The notes: generated by a model from the sequence alone, not told the origin. Positions 36,960 through 47,847 are shown, counted from the first letter of the stretch. The stretch is DNA of 64,000 nt from Sisyra terminalis (GCA_958496175.1 OY292278.1:45818001-45882000); one strand, 5' to 3'. A program made the numbers and translations.

Positions 36960-37360
36960 ATGCCCAACACTGACACAACTGACAAATGGCATATATTAGC
37001 GTTTGAATTAAATCGAAATGACAGTTGAAACTAATGACATGGTAGTAAGAAAAATTAAGGCAGATAATTGAGCCAGTTGACTAAGCTAATGATCTATAAA
37101 ATCTTCAGCTTCAATATTGAAATAATGATATTGAATAATTAATTAATATTGAATAATTGAAATAATGCAGAGGTTTCAGTCTAAAACACTGCGTCTTGTC
37201 GTTGATTCCTTTTGGTATATCATGAAATATGACATCCATAAAGATTAAGGCATTGCACCTGATAAGGAAAAGGTATCCAGATTCAACGCCAAAAACTTTG
37301 GGTACTTAAATGATCATTCAAACCACCTGACAATAAATCTAATGGATAACAGCCAGAATA
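36960..37360. other. unique AT-rich sequence
   Basis: No recognised content. A small local duplication (TTGAATAATT) occurs near 37132-37160. Confidence 0.35.
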
Positions 37361-37361
37361 C

Positions 37362-38483
37362 TAGACTGGGCCAAAAAAATTGACTTTTTCTTGGAAAAGT
37401 ATATCGCAAATATTGTTCAAGGTGAAAAAAAAAAATATCGGGAAGGTTTGAGCCCGTAATATTAATGTTAAGAGGTCTATCATCTTTAATTTCGTTTTTT
37501 TATTTGTGCTTTCATTTTTGCGTCAATGCTGTCAAACTATCAAGGTAAAAATTTTCATCTGCACATATATTTTTAAAAAATTAAATTCCCTACAAAAAAC
37601 GTTTCTTTGAAATTTTTTGCCAGATATGCGGTTTCCGAATAATCAAGCTTTAAACATTGATATAATTTTTAGACTTATCTTCTTTATTTCGGAACTTTGT
37701 AACAAACGAACAAATTAATATAAAGAAACGAACAATATAGAATCTCAAAGGGAATTTAGTGCTCTACAAAAAAGGTCTCTTAACATTTTTGCATAAAATT
37801 ACTTTTTCAAAAGTTATTCACAATTAAAGTTGAAGGAAAAATAAAATTATTGTTTTTTTCGTTGTTGAACCAATTTTGAAAAAGTGATTTTATGTAAAAA
37901 CGTTAAAAGACCTTTTTTGTAGAGCATTAAATTCCCTTCAAGAATCTATATTGTTCATTTCTATAATTTTATTTTTTCGTTAGTTACAATATTCCAAAAT
38001 AAAGAAGATAAATCTAAAAATTATATCATTGTCAAAAGCTTGATTATTCGGAAACGGCGTGTCTGGCAAAAATTTTCAAAGATACGTTTTTTGTAGGGAA
38101 TTTAATTTTCTATAAATATATGTGTAGATAATTTTTTTTACCTTGATAGTTTGACAGCATAGACGTAAAAATGAAAGCACAAATAAAAAATTGAAACTAA
38201 AGATGATAGACCTCTTAATATTAATATTAAGGGCTCAAACCCAAGGTTTATAAAATACACAGATTGCCCCATTAAATGATGTTATACGAAGAATTTTGAA
38301 ATTTGAATTAGTTTGAAGATATGTACGAATTTCTTCTGCATGCGTCACGGGGCGCATGAGGCCACCTGTGTATTTTATAAACCTTGGCTCAAACCTTCCC
38401 GGTATTTTTTTTTTGTCACCTTGAACAATATTTTCGATATACTTTTCAAAAAAATCAATTTTTTTGGCCCAGTCGAGAGTCTA
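37362..38483. mobile_element. family C foldback element
   Basis: Starts TAGACTGGGCC and ends with GGCCCAGTC followed by a duplicated AGTC(G/T)AG and TCTA. The long inverted arms share TTTGAGCCCNTAATATTAAT, AAGAGGTCTATCATCTTTAA, GCGTCAATGCTGTCAAACTA and TTGATTATTCGGAAACGG. The subterminal ATATCGNAAATATTGTT and TTAATATTAATNTTAAGNGG phrases are also in family A, so A and C are related. No convincing target duplication and no coding. The right arm carries MITE L. Confidence 0.8.
38242..38386. mobile_element. MITE L copy 2, 9-bp duplication
   Basis: The 145-bp element has 21-bp perfect terminal repeats (CAAGGTTTATAAAATACACA + G). It is flanked by a perfect GCTCAAACC duplication (38233-38241 and 38387-38395). 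The left arm of C gives the undisturbed sequence. The interior shares TACGAAGAATTTTGAAATT and GATATGTACGAATTTCTTCT with copy 1. Confidence 0.9.
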
Positions 38484-38489
38484 GAGCCC

Positions 38490-39740
38490 TACATATACCC
38501 TGGATACCCTGCAAATAAAGCACCCCAATTAGGGTGCCCTAACGTCCCGTCTATGTGTTCAACAGAGTCGCTTATTTTCTTAGAACAGATTGCGAAACAT
38601 TCCAAATAATTAAAAAAAGCCAAAAATTTAAATATCTTTTGAAAACTTTTCTAATATCTTTTTAATGGAAATCACGGAACGAAAAACTAATGAAAAACAA
38701 ATTTTGCAATGGTACATTGAATGTGGGATAGCAATAGAAGAAATGTATCCACCGGTTGTGCATAGCTAATTACCCAGAAAGATTTCCAGGACTTCTACTC
38801 TCGCCACTGAAACGATAGCACATGAAAAATGTAAACGTAAATAAATGCAGTGCAGACCGCAAAAAATTTGCAGAACAAAAACGAAACGGTTTTGTGCGGT
38901 GAATCTCGAAATTCACGATGCGAAAATATTCAAGCTATGAAAATCTTTACAGACCATTTATATTCGCTAGTTAAAAATCGTAGGTAATATATAATGTCCA
39001 CGTTATTACAACCGTCCACGTTTTCTTCACATAAATGATGTGAAAATGTATATTTTTCTTGGTTCGCCCCCCCCCCCCCCCCACCGTTACGTTCGATTGA
39101 AATGATGCTCCAACTTTGTGTATCCTTCACCATGCCGACTTTCGGGAGTTGCGCTCGTTCCCGTGCCCATTCCCGTGTTACTTGCTTTTTTTCTGCAAAA
39201 CAAACTTTCTCATCCCCCCCCCACACACAAAACGGGGGTGGATTCTCATCCCATCGCATTTGTGTGATATTCGCTTTAAATGATAGACTTGTTTTTGTAG
39301 TATGAAGTTGATACATTTATATCTATAAAGATACGGGTTGCTGTCAGTAAACAGATCTGATTGATGTCTCTTGTGTTTGCTTATATGAGTTTTTATCAAC
39401 ATAATCAAATATTTTATTTTACACACATACTTATACAAAAGCTCAGACAAATAAAAACTCTCATGCTTTTCCACCCTTGTTTTTTTTTTCTCCACTTTCA
39501 ATGACAATTCAATTTATATGAAAACGACATTATATATTTTCGACCCACCAATTAAGGGAAAACACCATTGTGTGTTTTCTTACGGAAAAATTGTATAGTT
39601 TAAAGTTTTCCACTTACGGTTTGTATTTGAGTGATTTTACGCCCTATTTCGTTAAGTGAAAGGATAATTGAAACTATTCAGTTATTTAAATTTCCTCGAT
39701 TTGTTGGACGACTTGTAAATGATCCGGAAAATGATGTAAT
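38490..39740. other. unique sequence, partly GC-richer
   Basis: The 38930-39320 region is less AT-rich and includes the C run below. A 128-codon minus-strand frame spans it, but owes its Gly run to the C homopolymer and has no known domain. No gene is called. Confidence 0.4.
39067..39082. repeat. poly(C) run
   Basis: Sixteen consecutive C after GGTTCG. A length-variable homopolymer, also a likely sequencing-error site. Confidence 0.9.
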
Positions 39741-39742
39741 GT

Positions 39743-39779
39743 ATAAAAATCTATTGCAAGGGTAAAAGAAATGCGATAT
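39743..39779 (+). repeat. 37-bp direct repeat flanking U, left
   Basis: Matches 42057-42093 at 33 of 37 bases (CTATTGCA..GGTAAAA, then AAATGCGATAT). It abuts the first base of element U exactly. Confidence 0.8.
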
Positions 39780-39868
39780 GGGGGAAACCGGGTACAAAAG
39801 TAACAATTTGTACTTTTACCTTGATTTCTGGCTGGGTGTTATTATTGCCATTAAATTAATATAACCAC

Positions 39869-40868
39869 TAGACTGATTCAAAAAAAAATATGATTTTTTT
39901 TCTTAATTATATCGAAAATATTGTTGGGAATGACCAAAAAAAAATCCTGTGAAAGTTTAAGCTCTTAATATTAATATTAAGTGGTACCACATCGCAAATT
40001 TAGATTTTCCATTTAAATAACATGAGAACAATATTCTCTTGCACTTTTCAATTTTATAGCTCACGTTGGTGACAATATTTCGGAAAGACCAAGGTATATT
40101 GTTGTAGAAAATTAAACGATCGACCAAAAAGGTAGTGTACAAGTTTTTGATTTATTTATTCCTTCAGAAGTTATTTGAGGTCAAAGTTGAACTAAAGAGA
40201 TATTTTAATATTTTTTCAATTTTTTGACGCAACCATCAATTTTATGAGAAAATTTTATAGGACATTTTTTGTAGACCACTTTTTTTTTCCTATAACTTAT
40301 CTCTATAAAAGTTTTGATATTTTTCACAGGTCCTAAGTTATTTAATTAAAATAAAGAAAATATTGTTTATGTTATAATATAATAATTCAGGGATCTTTCA
40401 GTTTAATGCAAATAACTTAGGACATATGAAAAATATCAAAAACTTTTTAAACAAATAAGTTATAGAAAAAAAGTGCTCTACAAAAAATGTCCCAAAAAAT
40501 TTTCTCATTAAATTGATGATTGGGTCAAAAAATTGATGGTTGCGTCAAAAAATTAAAATTTCTCTTCAGTTCAAATTTGACCTCGAATGACTTTTGAATG
40601 AATAAATATATCAAAAACTTGTACGAGACCTTTTTTGTAGATCGTTCAATTTTCTACAAGAATATACCTTGGTCATTCCGAAATATTGTCACCAACGTGA
40701 GCTATAAAATTCCAAAGTGCAAGAGAATATTGTTCCCATGTGATTTAAATGGAAAATCGAAATTTGCGATAAGAGCTTGAAATTTTACAGGATTTTTTTT
40801 TGTCATTCCCAACAATATTTTCGATATAATTCAGAAAAAAAAATCATCATTTTTTTTGAATCAATCTA
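39869..40868. mobile_element. family A element, perfect 8-bp target duplication
   Basis: Starts TAGACTGATTC and ends GAATCAATCTA. It is flanked by a perfect ATAACCAC duplication (39861-39868 and 40869-40876). The two long arms are inverted around an AT-rich centre near 40370. An 8-bp duplication with ends starting TAG/CTA suggests the hAT superfamily. No transposase, so non-autonomous. This copy is the reference for the ends of family A. Confidence 0.9.
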
Positions 40869-41104
40869 ATAACCACATATAAATTTAGTTTATGTTCTTC
40901 ACAATTGTAACTTGATTTATTAAAGTATGGTGTGTTTTATATGAATAACACAAAGTTAAAAAAAATTGTCAGTTGTAATAATAACACGTTGTGGGTCGAA
41001 AGTAACAAGACTGCTAAGGGTTGCTAATAAAAACATAGTACAAGTTAAATCAACAAACTACTTATTCTAAGACTTTATATTAATGATATAAACCAAATTC
41101 AGCA

Positions 41105-41469
41105 TGTGCATACAATACATAAGATATATTGCAGTCCATTTATGTAGTATAATTAATATAATAATATATAAAAATCATACCACAAATATAAATTTGAATT
41201 TGTTGTGAATCATCACAAAGCAGTTACGGAGTGATCCAAACTATTTGATGACCACTGAGGAAGATTGCTTGGCAATCGAAATACGTATCTGGGCAATACG
41301 TCACGAATATTTTTGTGTAGTTTGAACTTCTGTTCAAATTTATGTTTGTGGTATGATTTTTATATATTATTATATTAAATTATACTACATAAATTGGACT
41401 GCAATATATCTTATATATTGTTTACACAGTATAACAGTTCAAAGTCAGCGAAAAAATCTTATTTTGATT
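41105..41469 (-). mobile_element. family B element, reverse orientation, 11-bp duplication
   Basis: Flanked by CAAATTCAGCA (41094-41104 and 41470-41480, perfect). The one-sided tail is at the right (CAGCGAAAAAATCTTATTTT + GAT). The left arm is shortened and jumps from AAATTTGAA to the GTGAATCATCACAAAGCAGT module. The right arm holds a full hammerhead-like module (GAGGAAGATTGCTTGGCAAT, CGAAATACGTATCTGGGC). Inserted in U. Confidence 0.85.
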
Positions 41470-42056
41470 CAAATTCAGCATTTTAAATGCTCAAAAAATA
41501 TTTTTTTTAAGGAAATGAATCAATAGAATGCCACGACAACACATAAAAACTACTGCATGAAGAACTACCGACACGGAAATGTATCAAAAACCACTCTCTT
41601 GAAGGAGATATCCATAAAAATATGATTTTAGTAATAAAATCATTACGAGGACAAAAGTAACATGTTAATTTTGTACCCTAGGGGGCTATCTTACTTTTGT
41701 ACCCATTCCCATTTTTTAATAAAACGTGTAGCATAACTTTAAACCGGAACGTGCTAGACAAAAATGAATTTAAACAATGTACAATTTATTTAACCAAGAA
41801 TGGATATGCAAAAATTCGGATTATTATGATCCTTTTACGATTATGTAAACAATAAATAAGAAAACCTCGAAAAACTTACTTTTGGCTCGTTAAAACACAT
41901 TATGTCCTATTATATAACCTAACAACGCACTGCGCACGCGTCGACTTAATGCGATTGAGGGGGGTGCTCTAAGCTATCACCTGATGGCAGCAAAACGATG
42001 TTCGTCCATTGGATAAACCTAGAAAGCATTTGTTACTTTTGTACCCAGTCTCCCCT

Positions 42057-42093
42057 ATAAGAATCTATTGCAGTGGTAAAATAAATGCGATAT
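42057..42093 (+). repeat. 37-bp direct repeat flanking U, right
   Basis: Second copy of the 39743-39779 repeat, starting right after the TCTCCCCT end of U. Confidence 0.8.
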
Positions 42094-42094
42094 A

Positions 42095-43360
42095 CTTATA
42101 AAAGCTCACTAATAAGTTAACTCATGCAACTGTAAATCGGTAAATCTAACTTTTAAGTTATATTTTTTATGCAATACGAATAATTTAAGCTTATCACTGA
42201 CTATAGCATTTGGAAAAAAAGCCATTTAATATTATAATCTTTCATTTCCGATTGATAAAAAATACATTTTTGAATAAATGTTTATGGGCGGAATAAAGGG
42301 CAAACATTTCCCGATGTGCAGCCGGGAGGCATTGTCGATGGAAAAAATGACCTTTCCCGACACACGGTTTTTGCTCTTTATTTTTTTATTTTTTTTTTTA
42401 TCAGAACAATCAAATTTATAATTGCGGTTCAATACACAAATACTTGTACGAATGCGAGAGTACATAACCGTAATAAATTTTCTATTTTAATATGATCAAG
42501 TCCTGGCTGGCTGGCGAATCCTGAATGGCTTGGTATCGGTTCGCGTTGGCTGGTTAGCGAAAATAGGGAACGCATATCCAGCTAAATAATAATGGAGGAG
42601 GAAATCGGAATGTTGTAAATTTCCTCATGTGTTCTGTTCGTTTCGGTGCGATATAATCTACATACATTACATCCACCTATAAATACGAGAGGAATAATAT
42701 GTGCTTTCTGAATCTCTATGTATGTATTTTGTGTATAACAAATATAAAATATCATCCGTAACAAACATGGAGAGCCAATTTCACATATTTTCTCCATTGT
42801 ACCAACACGACCGACCATTCGTTTCGTTCGTACGTTCGTAATCTCCCAAATATTATTCACTGTGAGGTATTTGTTCAGCTCGACAACGACGAGCTTTTCC
42901 ATAATACAAAATGTACATTTATAGATTTATAGAATGATCAAAAGAGAATTTATTATTATATTTGTAAAGCTTCATGAAACAAAATCCGCCGCCATTTCAC
43001 TACCATATTATTGTGCATTCATTTCACCTATCGGTACGAATAGGTGCAGTGTGGGTCACCAAAAGCTTAAAACATCAAAAGCGTATGAACAACCGAAAAT
43101 TCGTTATATAAGGTACAAAACAATGCCATAAATCATCCATACAACCAAATACCTTCAGTACGATCGTAGTACTATTCAAAGGTAAAACCATTTTTTATCC
43201 AAAGTTAATTGAAAAATGTATATCTTGAAGGTAAGTTATAAAAGATATAGAAACGGATTACTAAGGAATGGGTTTTACTGTTTCAAAATTTGAGTTTTAG
43301 CAGTGGTTCTGGTATTACTGATTTTTAATCTATTGCTTCAATTTGACTTCAATCTAAAGT
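42095..43360. other. unique sequence
   Basis: The region 42230-43140 is less AT-rich and single copy. Frames of 65-106 codons on both strands (for example 42582-42902 minus) have no known domain. Candidate regulatory DNA. Confidence 0.4.
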
Positions 43361-43449
43361 GTTATAAGATGTAAGTAAATTATTTGATCACCAATGGTAT
43401 CAAACGCTAAATCAAATAAAAACATGTTTTTATTGAATTTAAATTAAAA

Positions 43450-43620
43450 ATATTGAAGCAGAAAGGGACAAAGTCCGCGATTGGCTGAGTGACTTCTGTC
43501 TCTCTCCCACCAATGCGAATGCACATTGTTCGAGAAACGTCTAGTACGTGATAGAACATTAGCGAATATTGGAGTACATTCTAAAATATTGGGTTACGGC
43601 TACATAAGGCACTCGGTTCA
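43450..43620 (+). promoter_or_regulatory. diverged copy of promoter-like block
   Basis: Parallel to 43800-43930: GATTGGCTGAGTGACTTCTG, a CACCAATGCGAATGCACATT segment, TTCGAGAA (43529-43536), TTCTAAAATATTGG (a degraded form of TTCTAGAATGTTGG) and TACATAAGGC in the TATA position. The downstream leader-like part is absent. Confidence 0.45.
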
Positions 43621-43799
43621 AGCCAGTTGACAGTTGAGTACCGAAATTCAGACTTGAATTTCCGTTAAGCAAATTATTTGATTACCAATGGTATCAAACA
43701 CTAAATCCAATAAAAAAATGCTTTTATTGAATTTAAATTGAAAATATTGTAACAAAAAGGGACAAAGTCTGTCTCTCTCTTTGTGCCATGCCAGCACGC

Positions 43800-43960
43800 G
43801 ATTGGCTGAGTGACTTCTTTCTCTCTCCCACCAATGCGAATGCATATTGTTCGAGAAACGTCTAGTAAGTGATAGAACATTAGCGAACATTGGAGTACAT
43901 TCTAGAATGTTGGGTTGCGGGTATGTAAAGCGCTCAGTTCAACAGTTCAGCACAACAAAG
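43800..43960 (+). promoter_or_regulatory. promoter-like block with heat-shock-element-like sites
   Basis: An inverted CCAAT box (GATTGG), a direct CCAAT (CACCAATG), TTCGAGAA at 43850-43857 and TTCTAGAATGTT at 43900-43911 (NTTCNNGAANNTT, three alternating half-sites) precede TATGTAAA at 43922. Candidate initiators TCAGTT and TTCAGC lie about 10-30 bp downstream. The following 150 bp (AGTTCAACAGTTCAGCAC, AAAAGTGATT, AGTGTAATTG) reads like an insect heat-shock leader, but no heat-shock protein frame follows. It could be the element's own promoter or a captured host promoter. Confidence 0.45.
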
Positions 43961-44167
43961 CGATTTTTGTTGTGATTTCGATTTAAAAGTGATTATTGTC
44001 ATTTGAGTGATTGTTTTGACAAGTGTAATTGTCTGATAAACAGTGTATACAAGTTTAATAAAAACAGTAAATGTTAAGTGAGAAAGTGATTATTTATTTC
44101 CAAAAGAAATTAAAGAATTTTATATATTTATATATTAGAATTTTATATTTCTTATGATTCAAGAAGC

Positions 44168-44194
44168 CTGATGAAGTTATGATACGTAACGAAA
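44168..44194 (+). other. hammerhead-like module in family J
   Basis: CTGATGA, A, stem GTTA/TAAC with loop TGATACG, then GAAA, followed by CGTAGC. Both conserved boxes of the hammerhead are exact. The extra A after box 1 and the lack of an obvious stem III and cleavage triplet leave activity open. Confidence 0.45.
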
Positions 44195-44369
44195 CGTAGC
44201 TAATTTGAACATTAAAAAATATTTAATAAAAAAAAAACGATCTTGAACAACCTGAATTGTCTTCTTATTTAATAAAAGCTGAGAACTGAATTTTATCATG
44301 TTTTATAAGATGTAAGCACATTATTTGATCATCAATCATATTAAACACTAATTCTAATGACTATTAACT

Positions 44370-45069
44370 TTTCACATTAAAGACTTATTGCATTACAAAA
44401 TGTTTTTTTTACAATAATCAGATGTTATATTTTAGATTTTGATAGGTCCTTCAATTGCTGTTCCTAAAAAATCTTATTTACTTCAACACTACTAGTTTAG
44501 GCTTCGATTTCTAGACCTAACAACGATTTTGTGTTTACGACTTTTTGTCGATAAATATTAAGATCGAAACCGTCATCAGATTGTATAGAAATAGTATAGT
44601 GGGAGAGAAGTCTACGAGAGAAAAGACTCAAAGTAGGAACTTGGCTATTTTCGATTTTTGGCCTCTTTTACGATTTTGGCGCTTATTCATGGATGTACTT
44701 GTAAAGCTTGAACATCATCAAATCATTTGAAAGCCCTACACAGGACAATACTGTACTAAACCCAGAAAAAATGCTGAATAAAAGAACAGAGTACTAAATT
44801 TTCATTAACTGAAAAACATTTTCGTTTTTTGCATGCCAAAATCGACACATTAGATCACCCAAAAGTACTCCAATTATAAGCAGGCATATCTTTAATTCAC
44901 TTTAGCTCGTTATTAGATTCAAGTATTTCATTAGTTAAATTCAGGGATGATTTTCCCATAATCATTTTATTGTGTTTTTGCTCGGTGGTGTTCTTCTATA
45001 TTGTGCAGTAATTTTCTTAAGTCCATATTTTTATGGTATTTTTCACTGCCAATATTGAAATACTAAGCG
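44370..45069. other. unique AT-rich sequence
   Basis: Nothing recognised. A 61-codon plus-strand frame (44545-44730) has no known motif. Confidence 0.35.
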
Positions 45070-45077
45070 AAGACTGG

Positions 45078-45301
45078 CAAGAGCGGATTCAGGATTATTT
45101 TCTAGGGGGGCACAATATAATTTGTGCACAAAATTTACAATTCCAGCCAAAAATAGACAGACTGTTAATTTATTCATATATTTTAACAACTTTAATAATT
45201 TGATTTGGTTCTAAGCATGTACTATGATGGAATCTTCACAGTACACAAAAATACCCTGGGGAGGGGGGCACGTGCCCCCGCCCCCCTTAAATTCGCCCTT
45301 G
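45078..45301. mobile_element. small hAT-like non-autonomous element
   Basis: The left end CAAGAGCGGATTCAGG and the reverse complement of the right end, CAAGGGCGAATTTAAGG, are matching ends of the CAnGGGCGGATTTAGG type common in hAT-derived MITEs. The flanks AAGACTGG and CAGATTGG agree at 6 of 8 bases. The interior has a G/C-rich CACGTGCCCCC palindrome. Confidence 0.6.
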
Positions 45302-45309
45302 CAGATTGG

Positions 45310-47095
45310 GAACCTATATATAATGTCTTAGATCCTTGACGAGTAAGACCCTCGGCCCTTTCATTACGTTAAATACCTTTGTAACTTGGCACCCACCTCA
45401 AGTAGACCATATTTCTGGTGGCCAGATTTACAAGGGATTCTTAACATTTTTAGATCATTTTGGAGCCAATGCATTCAATCTAATACAGCTTGATCAACGA
45501 TGGATATGTAGATCTTGTTATTACTTTATTCAAAGTATTCCTCCGGAATATTTATCCGCATTTTTCCCACAAAATTCCATTAATTTTATCAGATAACTTT
45601 AGCATCAAAATTTTAAAACTATCTTTTGGAAAAATTCAAATTAAAAATAATCAATAGTTCGTCAAAATCTATATCTACTTATGGTACCAGCATTGATACC
45701 TTTTTCTCAGGAATCATAGATAAAATAGAGGCAAACGCAAATGTGTGGTAATAATTGTTATATATTTATAAATTTTAACAAAAAATTTATAAAAAATCAA
45801 GTATAATTAATTTTCTCTGAGAATGTGATCCATATAGTTTGCGTCACTAATTTGATGGTAATAAATTTTTCCTTAACTCTCCTCAATACATCTATATTTG
45901 TGACTTAATCTATCCATTTAATTTTTAATGTTTTTCTCTAGCATTAAATTTCCAAGAACTCCAGATAATTCTTTTCTTGTTACTTACAAGAGTAAATTAA
46001 TTTTATTTTCTGATTGAAAAATAATACGTATAGCTTTCCCTTTGGTATCAATTTTATTCACAAACAAGAACAGTTCAAATGAACAATCTCTCATTGATAT
46101 CAATTGAAAATCGAACATTGGAGCAATCGCAATTCGAACAACAATATCATGCACATTGCACCGCCATTATAAGTATCTATTGATTTAATTTGAACAAAAT
46201 GCATCGAGCGTTGCAATAACAATGCAATTGTATCGTTATTGATGAGTAATAGATTTGTATTGCATTAAAACATCATCGTACTATATCTGAACTAATCCTG
46301 TTTGACGGACTGGTAAACGACATATATTCATCCCCAACGTCGATCCACCCACACCCCCAATTCCGTTCCGTTCCAAGAACACGAAAACTACTTGCTGATG
46401 TGAGCATTTTCTCGATTTTTTTTCTCACATACTTACGAAAAATATAATAATAAAAGAATGGAGAAAAAAAATGGCAGCCAAGAAGCAAAAATAAGAGATA
46501 TATCAGCGAGGGAACAGTTTTCAGTTCAAGCACGATTGACGGAACAGAATGATTGAATTTTTATCAGAGAATTCTCATTCATAATGCCTCGCGTTTCTCC
46601 AGCAAAACCATTCATCCCCATTCCCCCTGGTTCCCATTCCCCGTGCACCCCATTCACCTTTGCCACAATTCCTGCAAAATTTATGGCTAAACATTTCAAT
46701 ATTCCATTGTTTTTATTTACGTCGGTACGCTCGATGTGGAGTTTTTATTATTTTCTAAGATATGTACTTTCCTCCGAATTTTCCTCTTGTTTAAAAGATA
46801 ACATTTAATATTTTCAATTTCAACGGAATATTGTAATAACAAGCTAATGTAAATAACGTTGGTGATGATGTTATTGAATTTCATGAAATATTATATGAGG
46901 TATACATCATTTTGTACATTATCTACTTTACACTGTACATATATATTCAACAAATATACGTCGGTAATAATTAAACGTAATAATATTCGGTTCTGAGATC
47001 ATTAGTTTCATGGATGCCATATTGGAAATTTCCTTCAGGTCCTATTTGAAAATTATTTAACTTGTTATCTTTGTTATTTGAATAGAGATCGGTTT
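45310..47095. other. unique sequence, GC-richer at 46300-46700
   Basis: No gene recognised. 46270-46535 (minus) and 46584-46808 (plus) hold frames of 74-86 codons with no known domain. The 46300-46700 stretch has CCACCCACACCCCC and CCCATTCCCCCTGG runs unlike the AT-rich surroundings. Confidence 0.4.
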
Positions 47096-47097
47096 GA

Positions 47098-47325
47098 GGA
47101 TGTTATGGAGGTATGTCAAAATGCTACCAGGCAACTTAATATTTAGGAAAATGTTCCTTATTTAATTCAAAACTACCTGTGAAAATTTTAAAATGATTCA
47201 CTAAATCGTTAAGAAGTAATTGCAATTTAAAGATACTATAATTTTATACGTAATCTTAAGGTGATTCGGTTATCAAACAGGCTAAATTTGTTTTTATAAG
47301 CAAAAAAAAATGCCACTGTACTTCC
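47098..47325 (+). repeat. dispersed repeat N, copy 2
   Basis: Aligns with 36731-36955 over GGATGTTATG(G/T)AGGTATGT, AAAATGCTAC, GTGAAAATTTTAAA, CGTAATCTTAAGGTGATTCG and TTTTTATAAGCAAAAAAAA. Confidence 0.65.
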
Positions 47326-47365
47326 TAGACTTAAAAAAATATATAGTTTAAACTTTAAGGAACTA

Positions 47366-47805
47366 ATCAAAATAAGATTTTTTCGCTGACTTTGAACAGT
47401 TATACTGTGTATACAATATATTAGATATATTACAGTCCAATTTATGTAGTATAATTTAATATAATAATATATAAAAATCATACCACAAACATAAATTTGA
47501 ACAGAAGTCCAAACAAAAATATTCGTGACGTATTGCCCAGATACGTATTTCGACTGCCAAGCAAGCTTCATCAGTGGTCATCAAGTAGTTTGGATCACGT
47601 AACTGCTTTGTGATGATTCACCCCACTGATGACCACTGATGAAGATTACTTGGCACTCGAAATACGTATCTCGGCAATACGTCACGAATATTTTTGTTTG
47701 AACTTCTGTTCAAATTTATGTTTGTGGTATGATTTTTATATATTAGTACAGTAAATTATACTACATAAATTGGACTGCAATATATCTTATATATTGTATA
47801 CACAG
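47366..47805 (+). mobile_element. family B element, 13-bp target duplication
   Basis: Flanked by TTTAAGGAACTAA (47354-47366 and 47806-47818, perfect). It has the left tail ATCAAAATAAGATTTTTTCG, inverted arms, and a very short centre (GTGATGATTCACCCCACTG). Both arms keep the CGTATTTCGACTGCCAAGCA or GCACTCGAAATACGTATC modules with a few changes. The right end stops at TTGTATACACAG without the tail, as in the 23.9-kb copy. Confidence 0.88.
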
Positions 47806-47847
47806 TTTAAGGAACTAATTTTTTATAAGTTTATTTGAATTCACTAT

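Larger units (their letters stand above)
39780..42056. mobile_element. element U, composite, contains A and B
   Basis: The left end GGGGGAAACCGGGTACAAAA and the reverse complement of the right end, AGGGGAGACTGGGTACAAAA, are terminal inverted repeats, both continuing GTAACAA. An internal GGACAAAAGTAACATG/CTTACTTTTGTACCCATT pair lies near 41650-41705. Without the nested A (1.0 kb) and B (0.37 kb) the element would be about 0.9 kb. No coding and no family recognised. Confidence 0.7.
43361..44365 (+). mobile_element. tandem LTR-like array (family J), Penelope-like?
   Basis: The same start segment (TTATAAGATGTAAG, ATTATTTGAT, CCAATGGTATCAAAC) occurs at 43361, 43664 (diverged beginning) and 44301. 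Unit 1 (303 bp) breaks off inside the promoter-like block. Unit 2 (637 bp) runs through that block to the hammerhead-like module at 44168-44194 and an AAAGCTGAGAACTG...TTTTATCATG end. Unit 3 starts right there and fades by about 44365. Head-to-tail units, variable 5' truncation and a hammerhead-like motif fit Penelope-like LTRs. No coding region is present. Confidence 0.55.

Noticed and set aside
37354..38491. 8-bp target duplication for the C element
   Set aside because: The flanks CAGAATAC and GAGCCCTA or GAGTCTAG do not match well. The right end has a small duplication that blurs the boundary, so no duplication is claimed.
38930..39316. 128-codon minus-strand frame with a Gly run
   Set aside because: The Gly run comes from the poly(C) tract and the rest shows no known motif; a longer minus-strand frame overlaps in another register. 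Not supported as a gene.
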